NCBI GenBank assembly: GCA_020432165.1
Contig: JAGQGU010000013.1
Coordinates: forward strand, 74,613 to 112,358
Length of the DNA stretch: 37,746 nt
Source of the DNA: Thermomicrobiales bacterium
GTDB taxonomy: Bacteria > Chloroflexota > Chloroflexia > Thermomicrobiales > UBA6265
Direction: 5' to 3'
Part shown: positions 24,393 through 31,847 of the stretch, in pieces
Numbering within the stretch: position 1 is the stretch's first letter
Layout: every line of letters begins with the position of its first letter
Notes under the pieces: model-generated
The model's input: the letters and a program-made list of their open reading frames with translations, nothing else
Told to the model about the DNA's origin: nothing
Databases searched by the model: none
Made by a program: the position numbers and the translations under genes

Positions 24393-25240
24393 ATCAGAAC
24401 GTCACCTTTGGTATAACCACCAGCCAGCATCATCTCACCTTCGAGCAAATACAGAAGCAATGGCAGTTGGGCGAGGAACTAGGGTTCGATGCCCTCTATC
24501 TCTTCGATCACTTCACGGCACTCCGTGGCGAGGAAAATGGTATCTGTCTGGAAGCCAGCACGCTACTGGGCGCACTGGCGCTGGTCACAAGCAAAGCGCA
24601 GATCGGAGTGATGGTCTATGGGAACACCCATAGACATCCAGCGATTCTGGCGAAGGAGATCGTGACGATCGATCACCTGAGTGGTGGCCGGGCGATACTC
24701 GGGATCGGCACCGGGTGGAACGAGAACGAACACCGCTGGTATGGCATCGAGCTGCCCTCGCCAGGCAAACGTGTGCGACAGTTCGAGGAAGCTCTGACGG
24801 TTATCGACGGCCTCATGAATAACGACCGCTACTCGTTTACCGGCGACTACTACACCATTGATGATGCGCCTTTTGAACCCAAACCCGCTCGTGGTCACAT
24901 TCCCGTGCTGATCGGTGGAAAAGGACCAAAGATGCTCCGCGTGATCGCCAAACATGCCGATATCTGGGATGGTGGCGGTCGTCTGCCTGAGCGTGCGGAG
25001 CGGGTGGACGAGTTCAAGCAGGCCTGTGAGGAGGTTGGTCGCGATTTCGATTCGGTCGTGCAGTCACAGGGATTCGGTGCAGCAGGATTGATCGATATCG
25101 ACAATCTGGACGAACTGATGACCACCTATATCGAAGCGGGTGTGCGGCACTTCCACTTCGGGCTACCGAACGACGAGGCCGAACTCGAAATCGCGATCCG
25201 CGCAGCCACAGATATTCTGCCGAAGTATCGGACAGCGTAG
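24389..25240 (+). CDS. LLM-class (luciferase-like) flavin or F420-dependent oxidoreductase
   Basis: 283 aa; its ATG overlaps the upstream stop (ATGA). The luciferase-like TIM barrel shows GEELGFDALYLFDHF, the LGALALVTSKAQIGVMVYGNTHRHPAILAKEIVTIDHLSGGRAILGIGTGWNENEH block, and PVLIGGKGPKMLRVIAKHADIWD. This overall form, including the non-prolyl peptide bond region near the GVMVYG strand, is most often annotated as F420-dependent. FMN dependence cannot be excluded. Coupled translation with the DAO-type enzyme suggests a shared pathway, whose substrate I cannot name. Confidence 0.87.
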   Translation: MNQNVTFGITTSQHHLTFEQIQKQWQLGEELGFDALYLFDHFTALRGEENGICLEASTLLGALALVTSKAQIGVMVYGNTHRHPAILAKEIVTIDHLSGGRAILGIGTGWNENEHRWYGIELPSPGKRVRQFEEALTVIDGLMNNDRYSFTGDYYTIDDAPFEPKPARGHIPVLIGGKGPKMLRVIAKHADIWDGGGRLPERAERVDEFKQACEEVGRDFDSVVQSQGFGAAGLIDIDNLDELMTTYIEAGVRHFHFGLPNDEAELEIAIRAATDILPKYRTA

Positions 25241-25321
25241 GGATTCCTGGGATTGTCAGCGGGCAAAGAATCGCGCACCCTTAATGCATAGCGTCAATGT
25301 CGACAGTGGAAAGGACGACCA

Positions 25322-26089
25322 ATGCAAATCGCGGAAATGATCGATGGACCAATCAGGATGGTGACATTCGACCTCTTCGATACATTGGTCGTGGCCGACC
25401 CACCGGGTTGGGTACGGTTCCAGAAGGCGCTAACACTGGCAGGGCTGGGCGACGTTCCTGAAATCGACAATCTTCGCGCTTATGCCATCGGGCAGGAGTT
25501 CTACACGCAGGAGAACACAGCCACACCGATTCGTGACCGCGGCGCGGAAGGCATCCTCTCATTTCGTCGTGCGATCACCCGGGTAACGCTTGAAGCGCTC
25601 GGATTGCCAGCGGACGACGAAACCGTGCAACGTGTGCAGGGACACTTCCAGGACGAGTCGCAACCCAACAAGACCTATACCTACGTGGCGTTCCCGGAAG
25701 TGCAGGATGTACTGAAGCGCTTGCACAAGCAGAAGGTGCTGCTCGGCGTCATCTCCAACGCGGATAACGATGTCACACGGCTTTGTCTGCAGGCGGGGTT
25801 CGCCGAGCAGATGGATATCATCGTCACCTCGGCACTTGTTGGGTGGGAGAAGCCAGATCCACGAACATTCTATGCGGCAATTGAGCCCTTCAATATTCCT
25901 GCCGGTAGCGTGCTCCACGTCGGCGATCAGATCGGGAGCGATGTGATCGGTTCACGCGCAGTCGGTATGGCCGCCGCTCTCCTGGATCGATACGACCACT
26001 ATACCGATGATGCCGCCGCTGCCGAGAGAGTCACTTCGCTGATGCAGCTGGCAGAAATCGTGGAAGAGTACAACGACTCCTTCGCATAG
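25322..26089 (+). CDS. HAD-superfamily hydrolase
   Basis: 255 aa, ATG after GGAAAGGA. Motif I is FDLFDTL with nucleophile Asp17; the second acid is replaced by Phe19, as in many haloacid dehalogenase-like members. Motif II is ISNADN, motif III the Lys in GWEKPDP, and motif IV GDQIGSD. An alpha-helical cap lies between residues about 25 and 115. It is likely a phosphatase of small metabolites. It is 81 nt downstream of the LLM gene and could belong to the same transcript. Confidence 0.87.
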   Translation: MQIAEMIDGPIRMVTFDLFDTLVVADPPGWVRFQKALTLAGLGDVPEIDNLRAYAIGQEFYTQENTATPIRDRGAEGILSFRRAITRVTLEALGLPADDETVQRVQGHFQDESQPNKTYTYVAFPEVQDVLKRLHKQKVLLGVISNADNDVTRLCLQAGFAEQMDIIVTSALVGWEKPDPRTFYAAIEPFNIPAGSVLHVGDQIGSDVIGSRAVGMAAALLDRYDHYTDDAAAAERVTSLMQLAEIVEEYNDSFA

Positions 26090-26157
26090 TGGTACACTGA
26101 TGCGTGCAGGCAGATATCGTCTGGCTGTTGCTGTGTGCCCAAGAGCATCGGCATTGT

Positions 26158-26180
26158 GTAGAACCGCACTTTAGTACGCG
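26158..26180 (+). repeat. Possible decayed copy of the hairpin interspersed repeat in the rpsU leader
   Basis: GTAG (26158-26161) followed by A and ACCGCAC (26163-26169), then TTTAG, resembles the left half of copy B (GTAG, stem, TTTAT loop). The expected right arm GTGCGGT is degraded to TACGCGC, and no GCTACC follows. It lies about 30 bp upstream of the rpsU start. Resemblance only. Confidence 0.3.
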
Positions 26181-26207
26181 CGAATGGTTAGGTGGTGATT
26201 CAGGTTT

Positions 26208-26393
26208 ATGCGTGTTGAGATTCGTGACAACGAGGGGTTCGAGCAGCTCCTTCGACGATTCAATAAGTCCATCGAGCGTAGCGGTATCCTCCGCGAGCAT
26301 CGACGCGGACTGCGCTTCATCAGCGTCCAGGAAGAGGATCGCGCGAAGCGCCGAAAGGCTGAGCGCCGCCGCCGCCGCACCACCACCAAGTAA
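26208..26393 (+). CDS. rpsU: 30S ribosomal protein bS21
   Basis: 61 aa, the standard size. The sequence has the bS21 pattern: MRVEIRDNEGFEQLLRRFNK, then IERSGILREHR and an arginine/lysine-rich C-terminus ending in TTTK. bS21 sits on the small ribosomal subunit near the anti-Shine-Dalgarno region and helps initiation. AGGTGGTGA at 26190-26198 is its ribosome binding site. It has its own strong terminator immediately downstream, so it is probably the end of a transcript or a monocistronic unit. The 118-bp leader separates it from the HAD gene. Confidence 0.93.
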   Translation: MRVEIRDNEGFEQLLRRFNKSIERSGILREHRRGLRFISVQEEDRAKRRKAERRRRRTTTK

Positions 26394-26420
26394 GGTGAGG
26401 TAGCGAGCAATCGCGGAGAG

Positions 26421-26457
26421 ACCGGGTGAGAGTAGATCTCGCCCGGTTTTCGTTTTT
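26421..26457 (+). terminator. Strong rho-independent terminator after rpsU
   Basis: ACCGGGTGAGA (26421-26431) pairs with TCTCGCCCGGT (26437-26447) with a single wobble pair, loop GTAGA, followed by TTTCGTTTTTC. An 11-bp GC-rich stem with a T-rich tail is a textbook intrinsic terminator. It lies 28 nt after the rpsU stop. Confidence 0.93.
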
Positions 26458-26498
26458 CTGGCATGATGACCGCCATACAATCGATTCAGGAGGTTACC

Positions 26499-27353
26499 AT
26501 GAAGATTCTCATCTCCGCCGATATGGAAGGTACCTGCGGCGTTAGCAGCTGGGTACACGTGCAGGCACCGGAAGTGACCAGCGCAAATCAGGCTGCCAGC
26601 ACTGTTGAGTACGGACGCTTCCGCAAGCAGATGACCGAGGAAGTCAATGCCGCTGCGCGAGGAGCGTTCAAAGCCGGTGCCACCGAGATCATCGTCAACG
26701 ATAGTCACGACTTTCAGCGCAATATCGTGATCGAGCAACTCGATCAACGCCTGACCTATATCTCTGGTGCGGACAAGCGTCTCGGCATGATGCAGGGTGT
26801 TGATCTGGGTGTAGATGCCGTGATCTATACCGGTTACCACGCGCAGGCGGGCACCGTCGGCGGACCCCTCGCTCATACCTGGAACACATGGGTACACGAT
26901 GTCCGCTTCAACGGTGTTTCCACCGGTGAGTTTGGCGTCAATGCCGCCATCGCTGGTCACTTCGGGGCTGGTGTGATCATGGTAACGGGCGATGATCAGG
27001 CGGTGCAGCAGACCCAAGACTTTCTCGGCGATCAGGTGACCGGGGCGGTGGTTAAGTGGGGTGTGAGTTCCTCCTCGGCACGACACATGCATCCAGAAAA
27101 GGCGCTCGCATTGATTGAAAGCGCAGCTGAGCGGGCTGTTTCCGGTGCCCACGGTGTGCCCTACGTCTTGCAACCGGGTACCGAGATTCAGATCGATGCC
27201 GATCATCAGGCACGCATTGATCAGATGCGCTTGGTCCCGGGAGTGACACGAGTAGGCAATCGCACGGCATCGTTCACGGTGAATGATGGTCTGGAATTCA
27301 GCGATATGTTCCGATTGGTCATGAAAGTCGGGGGCCTGGCGCTTAATACCTAG
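26499..27353 (+). CDS. M55-family D-aminopeptidase (DppA-like)
   Basis: 284 aa from the ATG at 26499, preceded by AGGAGGT; the in-frame ATG at 26463 lies just after the terminator without a ribosome site. The M55 zinc site is recognisable: Asp8 and Glu10 in ISADMEGTCGV, His70 in NDSHD and His114 in TGYHAQAG, with STGEFGVNAAIAGHFG and VTGDDQ further on. Such enzymes form decameric rings and release N-terminal D-amino acids from short peptides, possibly from peptidoglycan. It is separated from rpsU by a terminator, so it needs its own promoter, not evident by eye. It ends 12 nt from a convergent gene. Confidence 0.9.
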   Translation: MKILISADMEGTCGVSSWVHVQAPEVTSANQAASTVEYGRFRKQMTEEVNAAARGAFKAGATEIIVNDSHDFQRNIVIEQLDQRLTYISGADKRLGMMQGVDLGVDAVIYTGYHAQAGTVGGPLAHTWNTWVHDVRFNGVSTGEFGVNAAIAGHFGAGVIMVTGDDQAVQQTQDFLGDQVTGAVVKWGVSSSSARHMHPEKALALIESAAERAVSGAHGVPYVLQPGTEIQIDADHQARIDQMRLVPGVTRVGNRTASFTVNDGLEFSDMFRLVMKVGGLALNT

Positions 27354-27365
27354 ACTCCAGCCATA

Positions 27366-28169
27366 TCACAGCCCGGAGATTTCCCGATCGAGATCGGCCA
27401 TGCGTTTGCGCGCGAGGGGTAATCGCTCCGCCAAACGATGGCGCTCCTCGGCTTCGGCAGCGCGTTCGCTCATCAGGTGCTGACGTTCCTGAAAGAGTTC
27501 GTGCTCGTGCACCTTGCGCGTGGCGCAGGCGTTGCAGTGCCCCTTGAAGTCCATCCAGCCGCCGCAGACAGGACAGGGTGGCAACAGGGCGGTCAGCGTG
27601 GCAATCTCCGGCAAGGATTCATCGTTCAGTCGGGCATCGCGGAGTGCGGTGGTGTAGGTGCTGACTGCATCGGTCAGACGCGCCCGTAGTTCATCACTAT
27701 GTGCGTAGTCCTGCGGGATGAATGGGCGCACACTCCCACTCAGTTGCTCGAGAACTGGCTGGGCAAGGATGCCGCCGCGTTCAATCCAGTCCAGTCGCTC
27801 CTGCCAGCGAAAATGCTCCGGGCCAATGGCAAAAGAGACCTCGTAAGGCTCAGTCTCACTCACATATACATCGGTGATCGGTACAGCAGGCAGTGCCAGG
27901 TAAGGCTGTGGCTCAATTTTGCGCGCCGCCGCAAGATCCGCCTCGACATTCGCCAATGCCTCGGTGAGGAGCGCGATACGATGCGTCCAGGGATTGTCCT
28001 GTTCCTGCGCCAACTCCCCCTGATCGATATCAAACTGAATCGCGAGTTTCCTTCGCTCCAGCGCTTTCTTGCGAGACTCCTCCGCAGCCTGCGGATCATC
28101 AATAGAGCGCGCGCGTTTTGCAAACGCTTCCTGCAGATGGGGCGGAAGTTTTCGTGATTCAGGTGACAT
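27366..28169 (-). CDS. Protein of unknown function with a CxxC zinc ribbon and a C-terminal coiled coil
   Basis: 267 aa from the ATG at 28169, which has GAAGGAGT nearby; the frame extends 96 codons upstream through the methyltransferase gene, but that part is out of its reading frame. The N-terminal third is helical and charged (AEESRKKALERRKLAIQFD). The middle has a mixed domain with EVSFAIGPEHFRWQERLDW. Then comes a treble CPVCGGWMDFKGHCNACATRK, two CxxC pairs that probably bind zinc, and a last helix rich in Arg, Glu and Leu that should form a coiled coil. I do not recognise the family. It is the last gene of the leftward iron-transport transcript, 38 nt after the methyltransferase. Confidence 0.7.
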   Translation of the reverse strand: MSPESRKLPPHLQEAFAKRARSIDDPQAAEESRKKALERRKLAIQFDIDQGELAQEQDNPWTHRIALLTEALANVEADLAAARKIEPQPYLALPAVPITDVYVSETEPYEVSFAIGPEHFRWQERLDWIERGGILAQPVLEQLSGSVRPFIPQDYAHSDELRARLTDAVSTYTTALRDARLNDESLPEIATLTALLPPCPVCGGWMDFKGHCNACATRKVHEHELFQERQHLMSERAAEAEERHRLAERLPLARKRMADLDREISGL

Positions 28170-28207
28170 GCAGCACTCCTTCTGGTAAGCAATTGTGCCA
28201 CAGGTGC

Positions 28208-29005
28208 CTAGGAGATTCGTCCTCGCCGTGCTTCGTACATCAACACGCTGGCCGCGACGCCGAGGTTGAGCGACTCTGCGGTGCCCGTCATCGGGATACG
28301 TACGGTAGCATCGACGGATGCAAGCAAATCGTCTGTGAGACCATCGCCCTCGTTCCCCAGGAGAATCGCGACAGGAGGCGTCCAGTCGAAGCTCCAGTGA
28401 TCCGCTTCCGCATAGCCAGAGGTTCCAACCAATCTCAACCCTTGCGCACGCGCCCAATCCCGTACGTTCGTGAACTCGCGCTCGATCGCTAGGGGGACAT
28501 TAAAGATCGAGCCCATGCTCGCCTTCACCGCGACAGGATCAAAGGGATCAGTACTATCGCCACAGAGCACGATGCCTGCACAACCGGTCGCGTCTGCCGT
28601 ACGGATGATCGTGCCGAGATTTCCGGGATTGTGGATTCGATGCAGGATGACCCAGAGATCGCCCTCTCCCACCATTGGCAACGGTATCGTGCGTGTGCGC
28701 ACAATCGCCATGATGCCGGCTGGTCCATCTCGCTCGGAGAGCCGAGTAAAGAGATCGGCACTCACGGACGCTATCCGCACGTCATCGCGCTCAAGTTGCT
28801 GGATCATCACATTGGCGGCGTGATTCGTGATCACCTCCGGAGCGATCACGAGGGTATCGATCTCCCAACCACTCTCGGCTGCGCGCCAGACGGGTTGTTG
28901 TCCCTCGACGACAAAGCATCCCTCACGCCTTCGCGTGCGCTTGTCTGCCAAGGCACGTATACGTTTGGCCAGCGGATTGCTCGCGCTGGTGATGAAATCA
29001 GTCAT
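28208..29005 (-). CDS. TrmH/SpoU-family RNA 2'-O-methyltransferase
   Basis: 265 aa. It has the SpoU signature motifs: NPGNLGTIIRTAD (motif 1), ILLGNEGDGL (motif 2) and IPMTGTAESLNLGVAASVLMYE (motif 3), which form the trefoil knot binding S-adenosylmethionine. The N-terminal part (SNPLAKRIRALADKRTRRREGCFVVEG) is the substrate-binding L30e-like domain found in rRNA-modifying members such as RlmB and TsnR. The exact target nucleotide cannot be assigned. The start overlaps the stop of the ABC ATPase gene by 8 bp, so it is translationally coupled to the iron transporter operon. Confidence 0.9.
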   Translation of the reverse strand: MTDFITSASNPLAKRIRALADKRTRRREGCFVVEGQQPVWRAAESGWEIDTLVIAPEVITNHAANVMIQQLERDDVRIASVSADLFTRLSERDGPAGIMAIVRTRTIPLPMVGEGDLWVILHRIHNPGNLGTIIRTADATGCAGIVLCGDSTDPFDPVAVKASMGSIFNVPLAIEREFTNVRDWARAQGLRLVGTSGYAEADHWSFDWTPPVAILLGNEGDGLTDDLLASVDATVRIPMTGTAESLNLGVAASVLMYEARRGRIS

Positions 29006-29801
29006 TCCCTGGTTGTGTACTCCGCTGCGTCGCCACTGTCATGGCGCCATAGTACACGCCCACGGACTTACCTTGTATGGTTTCGACCGTCACTTCCACA
29101 TCGTAGAGATCCAGGAGTGCCTGGGGGGTGATAACCACATCAGGTCCGGCGTGATAGACCACCTTGCCATCGCGCATCGCCAGGATGTCATCGGAGTACC
29201 AGGAAGCAAAGTTGATATCGTGAAGAACGATGATCACGGTCTTGTTGAAATCGTTCACGATATGCCGCAGCTGCTGCATCATGGCGATACTGTGCCGCAT
29301 ATCCAGATTGTTCAGGGGTTCATCCAATAGCAAATACTCGGTATCCTGCGCCAGCACCATGCTAACGAACGCCCTCTGTTGCTGACCACCACTCAGCTCG
29401 TGCAGGAAGCGGTAGCGGAGGTCTCCGAGCTCCATATATTCAATGGCGCGATCAACGAACTTCTTGTCCTCAATCGTGGGGCGCCCCTTGCAATACGGAA
29501 ACCTCCCAAACGTAACCAGGTCCTCCACTGTCAGGCGTGCCTCAAAGTGGTTCTGCTGACGAAGAATCGCCAGTTTGCGCGCCATTTGATCCCCTGGCGT
29601 CTGGTTCACATCCAAACCGTCCACGGTAATGACCCCCTCGTCCATCTTGAGCAGGCGGCTCATCATACCGAGCAGTGTGGATTTGCCGGCTCCGTTGGGT
29701 CCAATCAGGCTGGTGATGCCACCCTTACGGATACTGGCGGAGACATTGTCCACCACAGCGTTTTCGCCATAGCGTTTGGTGACATCCTGAATCTCAATCA
29801 T
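28998..29801 (-). CDS. Siderophore-iron ABC transporter ATP-binding protein
   Basis: 267 aa from the ATG at 29801, which overlaps the permease stop as ATGA; the longer frame is out of register with the permease. Walker A is GPNGAGKST, the Q-loop RQQNHF, the signature LSGGQQQR, Walker B YLLLDEP, followed by LNNLD (D-loop) and VLHD (H-loop). The start MIEIQDVTKRYG and KGGITSLIGPNGAGKSTLLGMMSRLL form matches the FepC / YclP / CeuD subfamily that energises import of catecholate siderophores such as petrobactin. It works with the two permeases and the binding protein upstream. Confidence 0.93.
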   Translation of the reverse strand: MIEIQDVTKRYGENAVVDNVSASIRKGGITSLIGPNGAGKSTLLGMMSRLLKMDEGVITVDGLDVNQTPGDQMARKLAILRQQNHFEARLTVEDLVTFGRFPYCKGRPTIEDKKFVDRAIEYMELGDLRYRFLHELSGGQQQRAFVSMVLAQDTEYLLLDEPLNNLDMRHSIAMMQQLRHIVNDFNKTVIIVLHDINFASWYSDDILAMRDGKVVYHAGPDVVITPQALLDLYDVEVTVETIQGKSVGVYYGAMTVATQRSTQPGND

Positions 29802-30796
29802 TTCCTGTTTCCTCTGATGAGTAGGAGGATGAAGAGCACTCCACCCACGAACTCCACCATGATCGATAGGCTGGAATTGAAGTTGAAGACATGTTCCAGA
29901 ATAAGCTGGCCACCCACCAGAAAGGTGATCGCGTAACACGATGCGGCCGGCACCGTGTACCGATGGGCCGAGCTGCCAACTGTCTGATAAGCCAGATGCG
30001 CGACCAGCAATCCAAAGAAGGTTATCGGTCCTACCAGGGCGGTGCTAACTGAAATGAGAATGCTCGTTAGTGCGAGCACAATCATCACCTCCCGCGAGTA
30101 GTCCACACCAATGGAGATGGCTGGCGCACGCCCTAACTGCATCGCATCCAGAATGCGGTTCCGCCACGCCACAATGAGCGCCATAACGACAACGATACTT
30201 GCGCCAAGACCCACCAGCGTAGGATCAACAGAGTTGAAGCTGGCGAAACCGATATCCTGCAGTACCGCGAAATCCGTCGGATCGATCATGCGCTGCAGCA
30301 TATTGGTGGCACTACGAAAGAGTGTGCCGAAGATGATACCGATGAGCACCAGCATATGGAGAGATCGGTTGGACTTGATAAAGAGCCACCAGAAAAGCAG
30401 TCCGCTAAAGACCACCATGACAAGTACATCGACAAGAAAGCGGAGTCTGGGATCGACTTGCAGTAGTCTCGAACCACCGAGGGAGAAGACGGCGATGGTC
30501 TGCACCAGCATGTAAAGGGCATCGAACCCCATGATGCTGGGAGTAAGAATACGATTGGCCGTGATTGTCTGAAAAACGACAGTGCTAATGGCAATGGCTA
30601 CCGCAACCACCACAATCGCCAGCACCTTTCGGCCCCGGAATGGCAAAACGAAGTCCCAGTTACCCCGCGAGTTTATGGTCATGAAGATAACGATCATCGC
30701 CGCCGCTACAAGCGCGATCAGGATCAATCGCACCATGGGTGTCAGGATCACACGAGGAGCGGCGGAGGCTGTGGGCAGAGGTTCGCTACGCAACAC
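29798..30796 (-). CDS. Siderophore-iron ABC transporter permease (FecCD type)
   Basis: 332 aa with a GTG start preceded by AGGAGGGG; it overlaps the preceding permease gene by 11 bp. About nine or ten hydrophobic segments are present. FecCD hallmarks include the FQTITANRILTPSIMGFDALY block and STALVGPITFFGLLVAHLAYQ, where the G-P-I-x-F-F-G-L motif contacts the ATPase. This is the second permease of the heterodimer and resembles YclO/CeuC. Its 3' end shares ATGA with the ATPase gene. Confidence 0.92.
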   Translation of the reverse strand: MLRSEPLPTASAAPRVILTPMVRLILIALVAAAMIVIFMTINSRGNWDFVLPFRGRKVLAIVVVAVAIAISTVVFQTITANRILTPSIMGFDALYMLVQTIAVFSLGGSRLLQVDPRLRFLVDVLVMVVFSGLLFWWLFIKSNRSLHMLVLIGIIFGTLFRSATNMLQRMIDPTDFAVLQDIGFASFNSVDPTLVGLGASIVVVMALIVAWRNRILDAMQLGRAPAISIGVDYSREVMIVLALTSILISVSTALVGPITFFGLLVAHLAYQTVGSSAHRYTVPAASCYAITFLVGGQLILEHVFNFNSSLSIMVEFVGGVLFILLLIRGNRK

Positions 30797-31781
30797 GCTC
30801 GCCCCTCCTTAGCAGTATCACCAGGAACATCACGCTGCCGACAACACCCACCACGACGCTTATGGGTATCTCGTACGGATAGCGCAGCGTTCGACCAGCA
30901 ATATCACAGGCAAGCAGAAACATCGCACCAAAAATAGCAACCCAGGGCGCCGTCCGCCGAACGTTATCGCCCATTACCGCACTGACAACGTTTGGCACAA
31001 CGAGGCCCAGGAAAGGGATCGCACCGACGGTGACCACGTTGACCGCAGTGACAGCTGCAACGATCGCCAATCCGAACGCCATGACCCGACCGTAGTTAAG
31101 TCCAAGGTTGGTCGTGAACGACTCCCCCAAACCGGCGACGGTAAACCGATCTGCAGCGAACCAGGAGATCGCCGTCAGTAGGCCGGAGAGATACAAAAGC
31201 TCGTAGCGGCCCTTGAGAACACGGCTAAAATCACCATTCGTCCACGCGTTCAGACTTTGCAGCAGTTCGTAACGATAGGCGTAGAACGAGGTGATTGATC
31301 CGATGACTCCACCAAGCATGATGCCGATCAGTGGCACCATCAGCGGAGACTTCATGGGAATTTGACGGAGAATAAAGAGAAAGAAGGCTGTGCCTATCAT
31401 GCCAGCCATGGTCGCGAAGAGAATCTTCAAGCCAATCGGTGCCGCAGGATACAGCAACGTCACAATGAGAATGCCAAGGCTGGCAGACTCGACTGTACCT
31501 GAGGTCCCTGGCGAGACAAATTTGTTGCGGGAGAGCATCTGCATGATCATGCCGGTGATGCTTGTGCTGGCTCCGATAAGGATGATCGCCATCGTCCGCG
31601 GAACGCGACTGACGACCAGCACCATCCACGAATCGAATTCGTCGCTCTGGGTGCGAATGTCGTGCCAGTTCAGGCTATAGACACCGATCATGACACTGGC
31701 CAACGCCAGCAGACATGTCAGGAGAATCAGCGTCACCATCCACCTTGTATGCGCGGGTGACGAGAGCGCGCGTGCAGACAA
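30786..31781 (-). CDS. Siderophore-iron ABC transporter permease (FecCD type)
   Basis: 331 aa from the TTG at 31781, which follows GGGGGAGG at six bases; the frame extends to 31844, but that part would read through a strong hairpin. With this start the length matches the partner permease. Membrane segments are numerous. FecCD motifs include VSRVPRTMAIILIGASTSITGMIMQMLSRNKFVSPGTSG and VGAIPFLGLVVPNVVS. It pairs with the next gene to form the channel and resembles YclN/CeuB. A hairpin separates it from the binding-protein gene. Confidence 0.9.
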   Translation of the reverse strand: MSARALSSPAHTRWMVTLILLTCLLALASVMIGVYSLNWHDIRTQSDEFDSWMVLVVSRVPRTMAIILIGASTSITGMIMQMLSRNKFVSPGTSGTVESASLGILIVTLLYPAAPIGLKILFATMAGMIGTAFFLFILRQIPMKSPLMVPLIGIMLGGVIGSITSFYAYRYELLQSLNAWTNGDFSRVLKGRYELLYLSGLLTAISWFAADRFTVAGLGESFTTNLGLNYGRVMAFGLAIVAAVTAVNVVTVGAIPFLGLVVPNVVSAVMGDNVRRTAPWVAIFGAMFLLACDIAGRTLRYPYEIPISVVVGVVGSVMFLVILLRRGERVA

Positions 31782-31808
31782 AACGTACCTCCCCCGAAGC
31801 AAACACAG

Positions 31809-31838
31809 AACGCCGGCAGGTGTTGACCCGCCGGCATT
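31809..31838 (-). terminator. Intercistronic hairpin between binding-protein and permease genes
   Basis: On the minus strand AATGCCGGCGGG pairs with CCTGCCGGCGTT (12 bp, two wobble pairs) with loop TCAACA, 9 nt after the binding-protein stop. The following bases are only moderately T-rich. Such hairpins usually cause partial termination or protect the upstream message, giving more binding protein than permease. Confidence 0.55.
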
Positions 31839-31847
31839 CTCCACATA

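Noticed and set aside
26031-27206. 391-aa minus-strand ORF spanning rpsU, its terminator and the aminopeptidase
   Set aside because: It is antisense to two well-recognised genes and a strong terminator; composition is that of a shadow frame.
28170-28457. N-terminal extension of the zinc-ribbon protein
   Set aside because: It is an out-of-frame translation of the SpoU gene, rich in Arg and Cys; the ATG at 28169 has a proper ribosome site.
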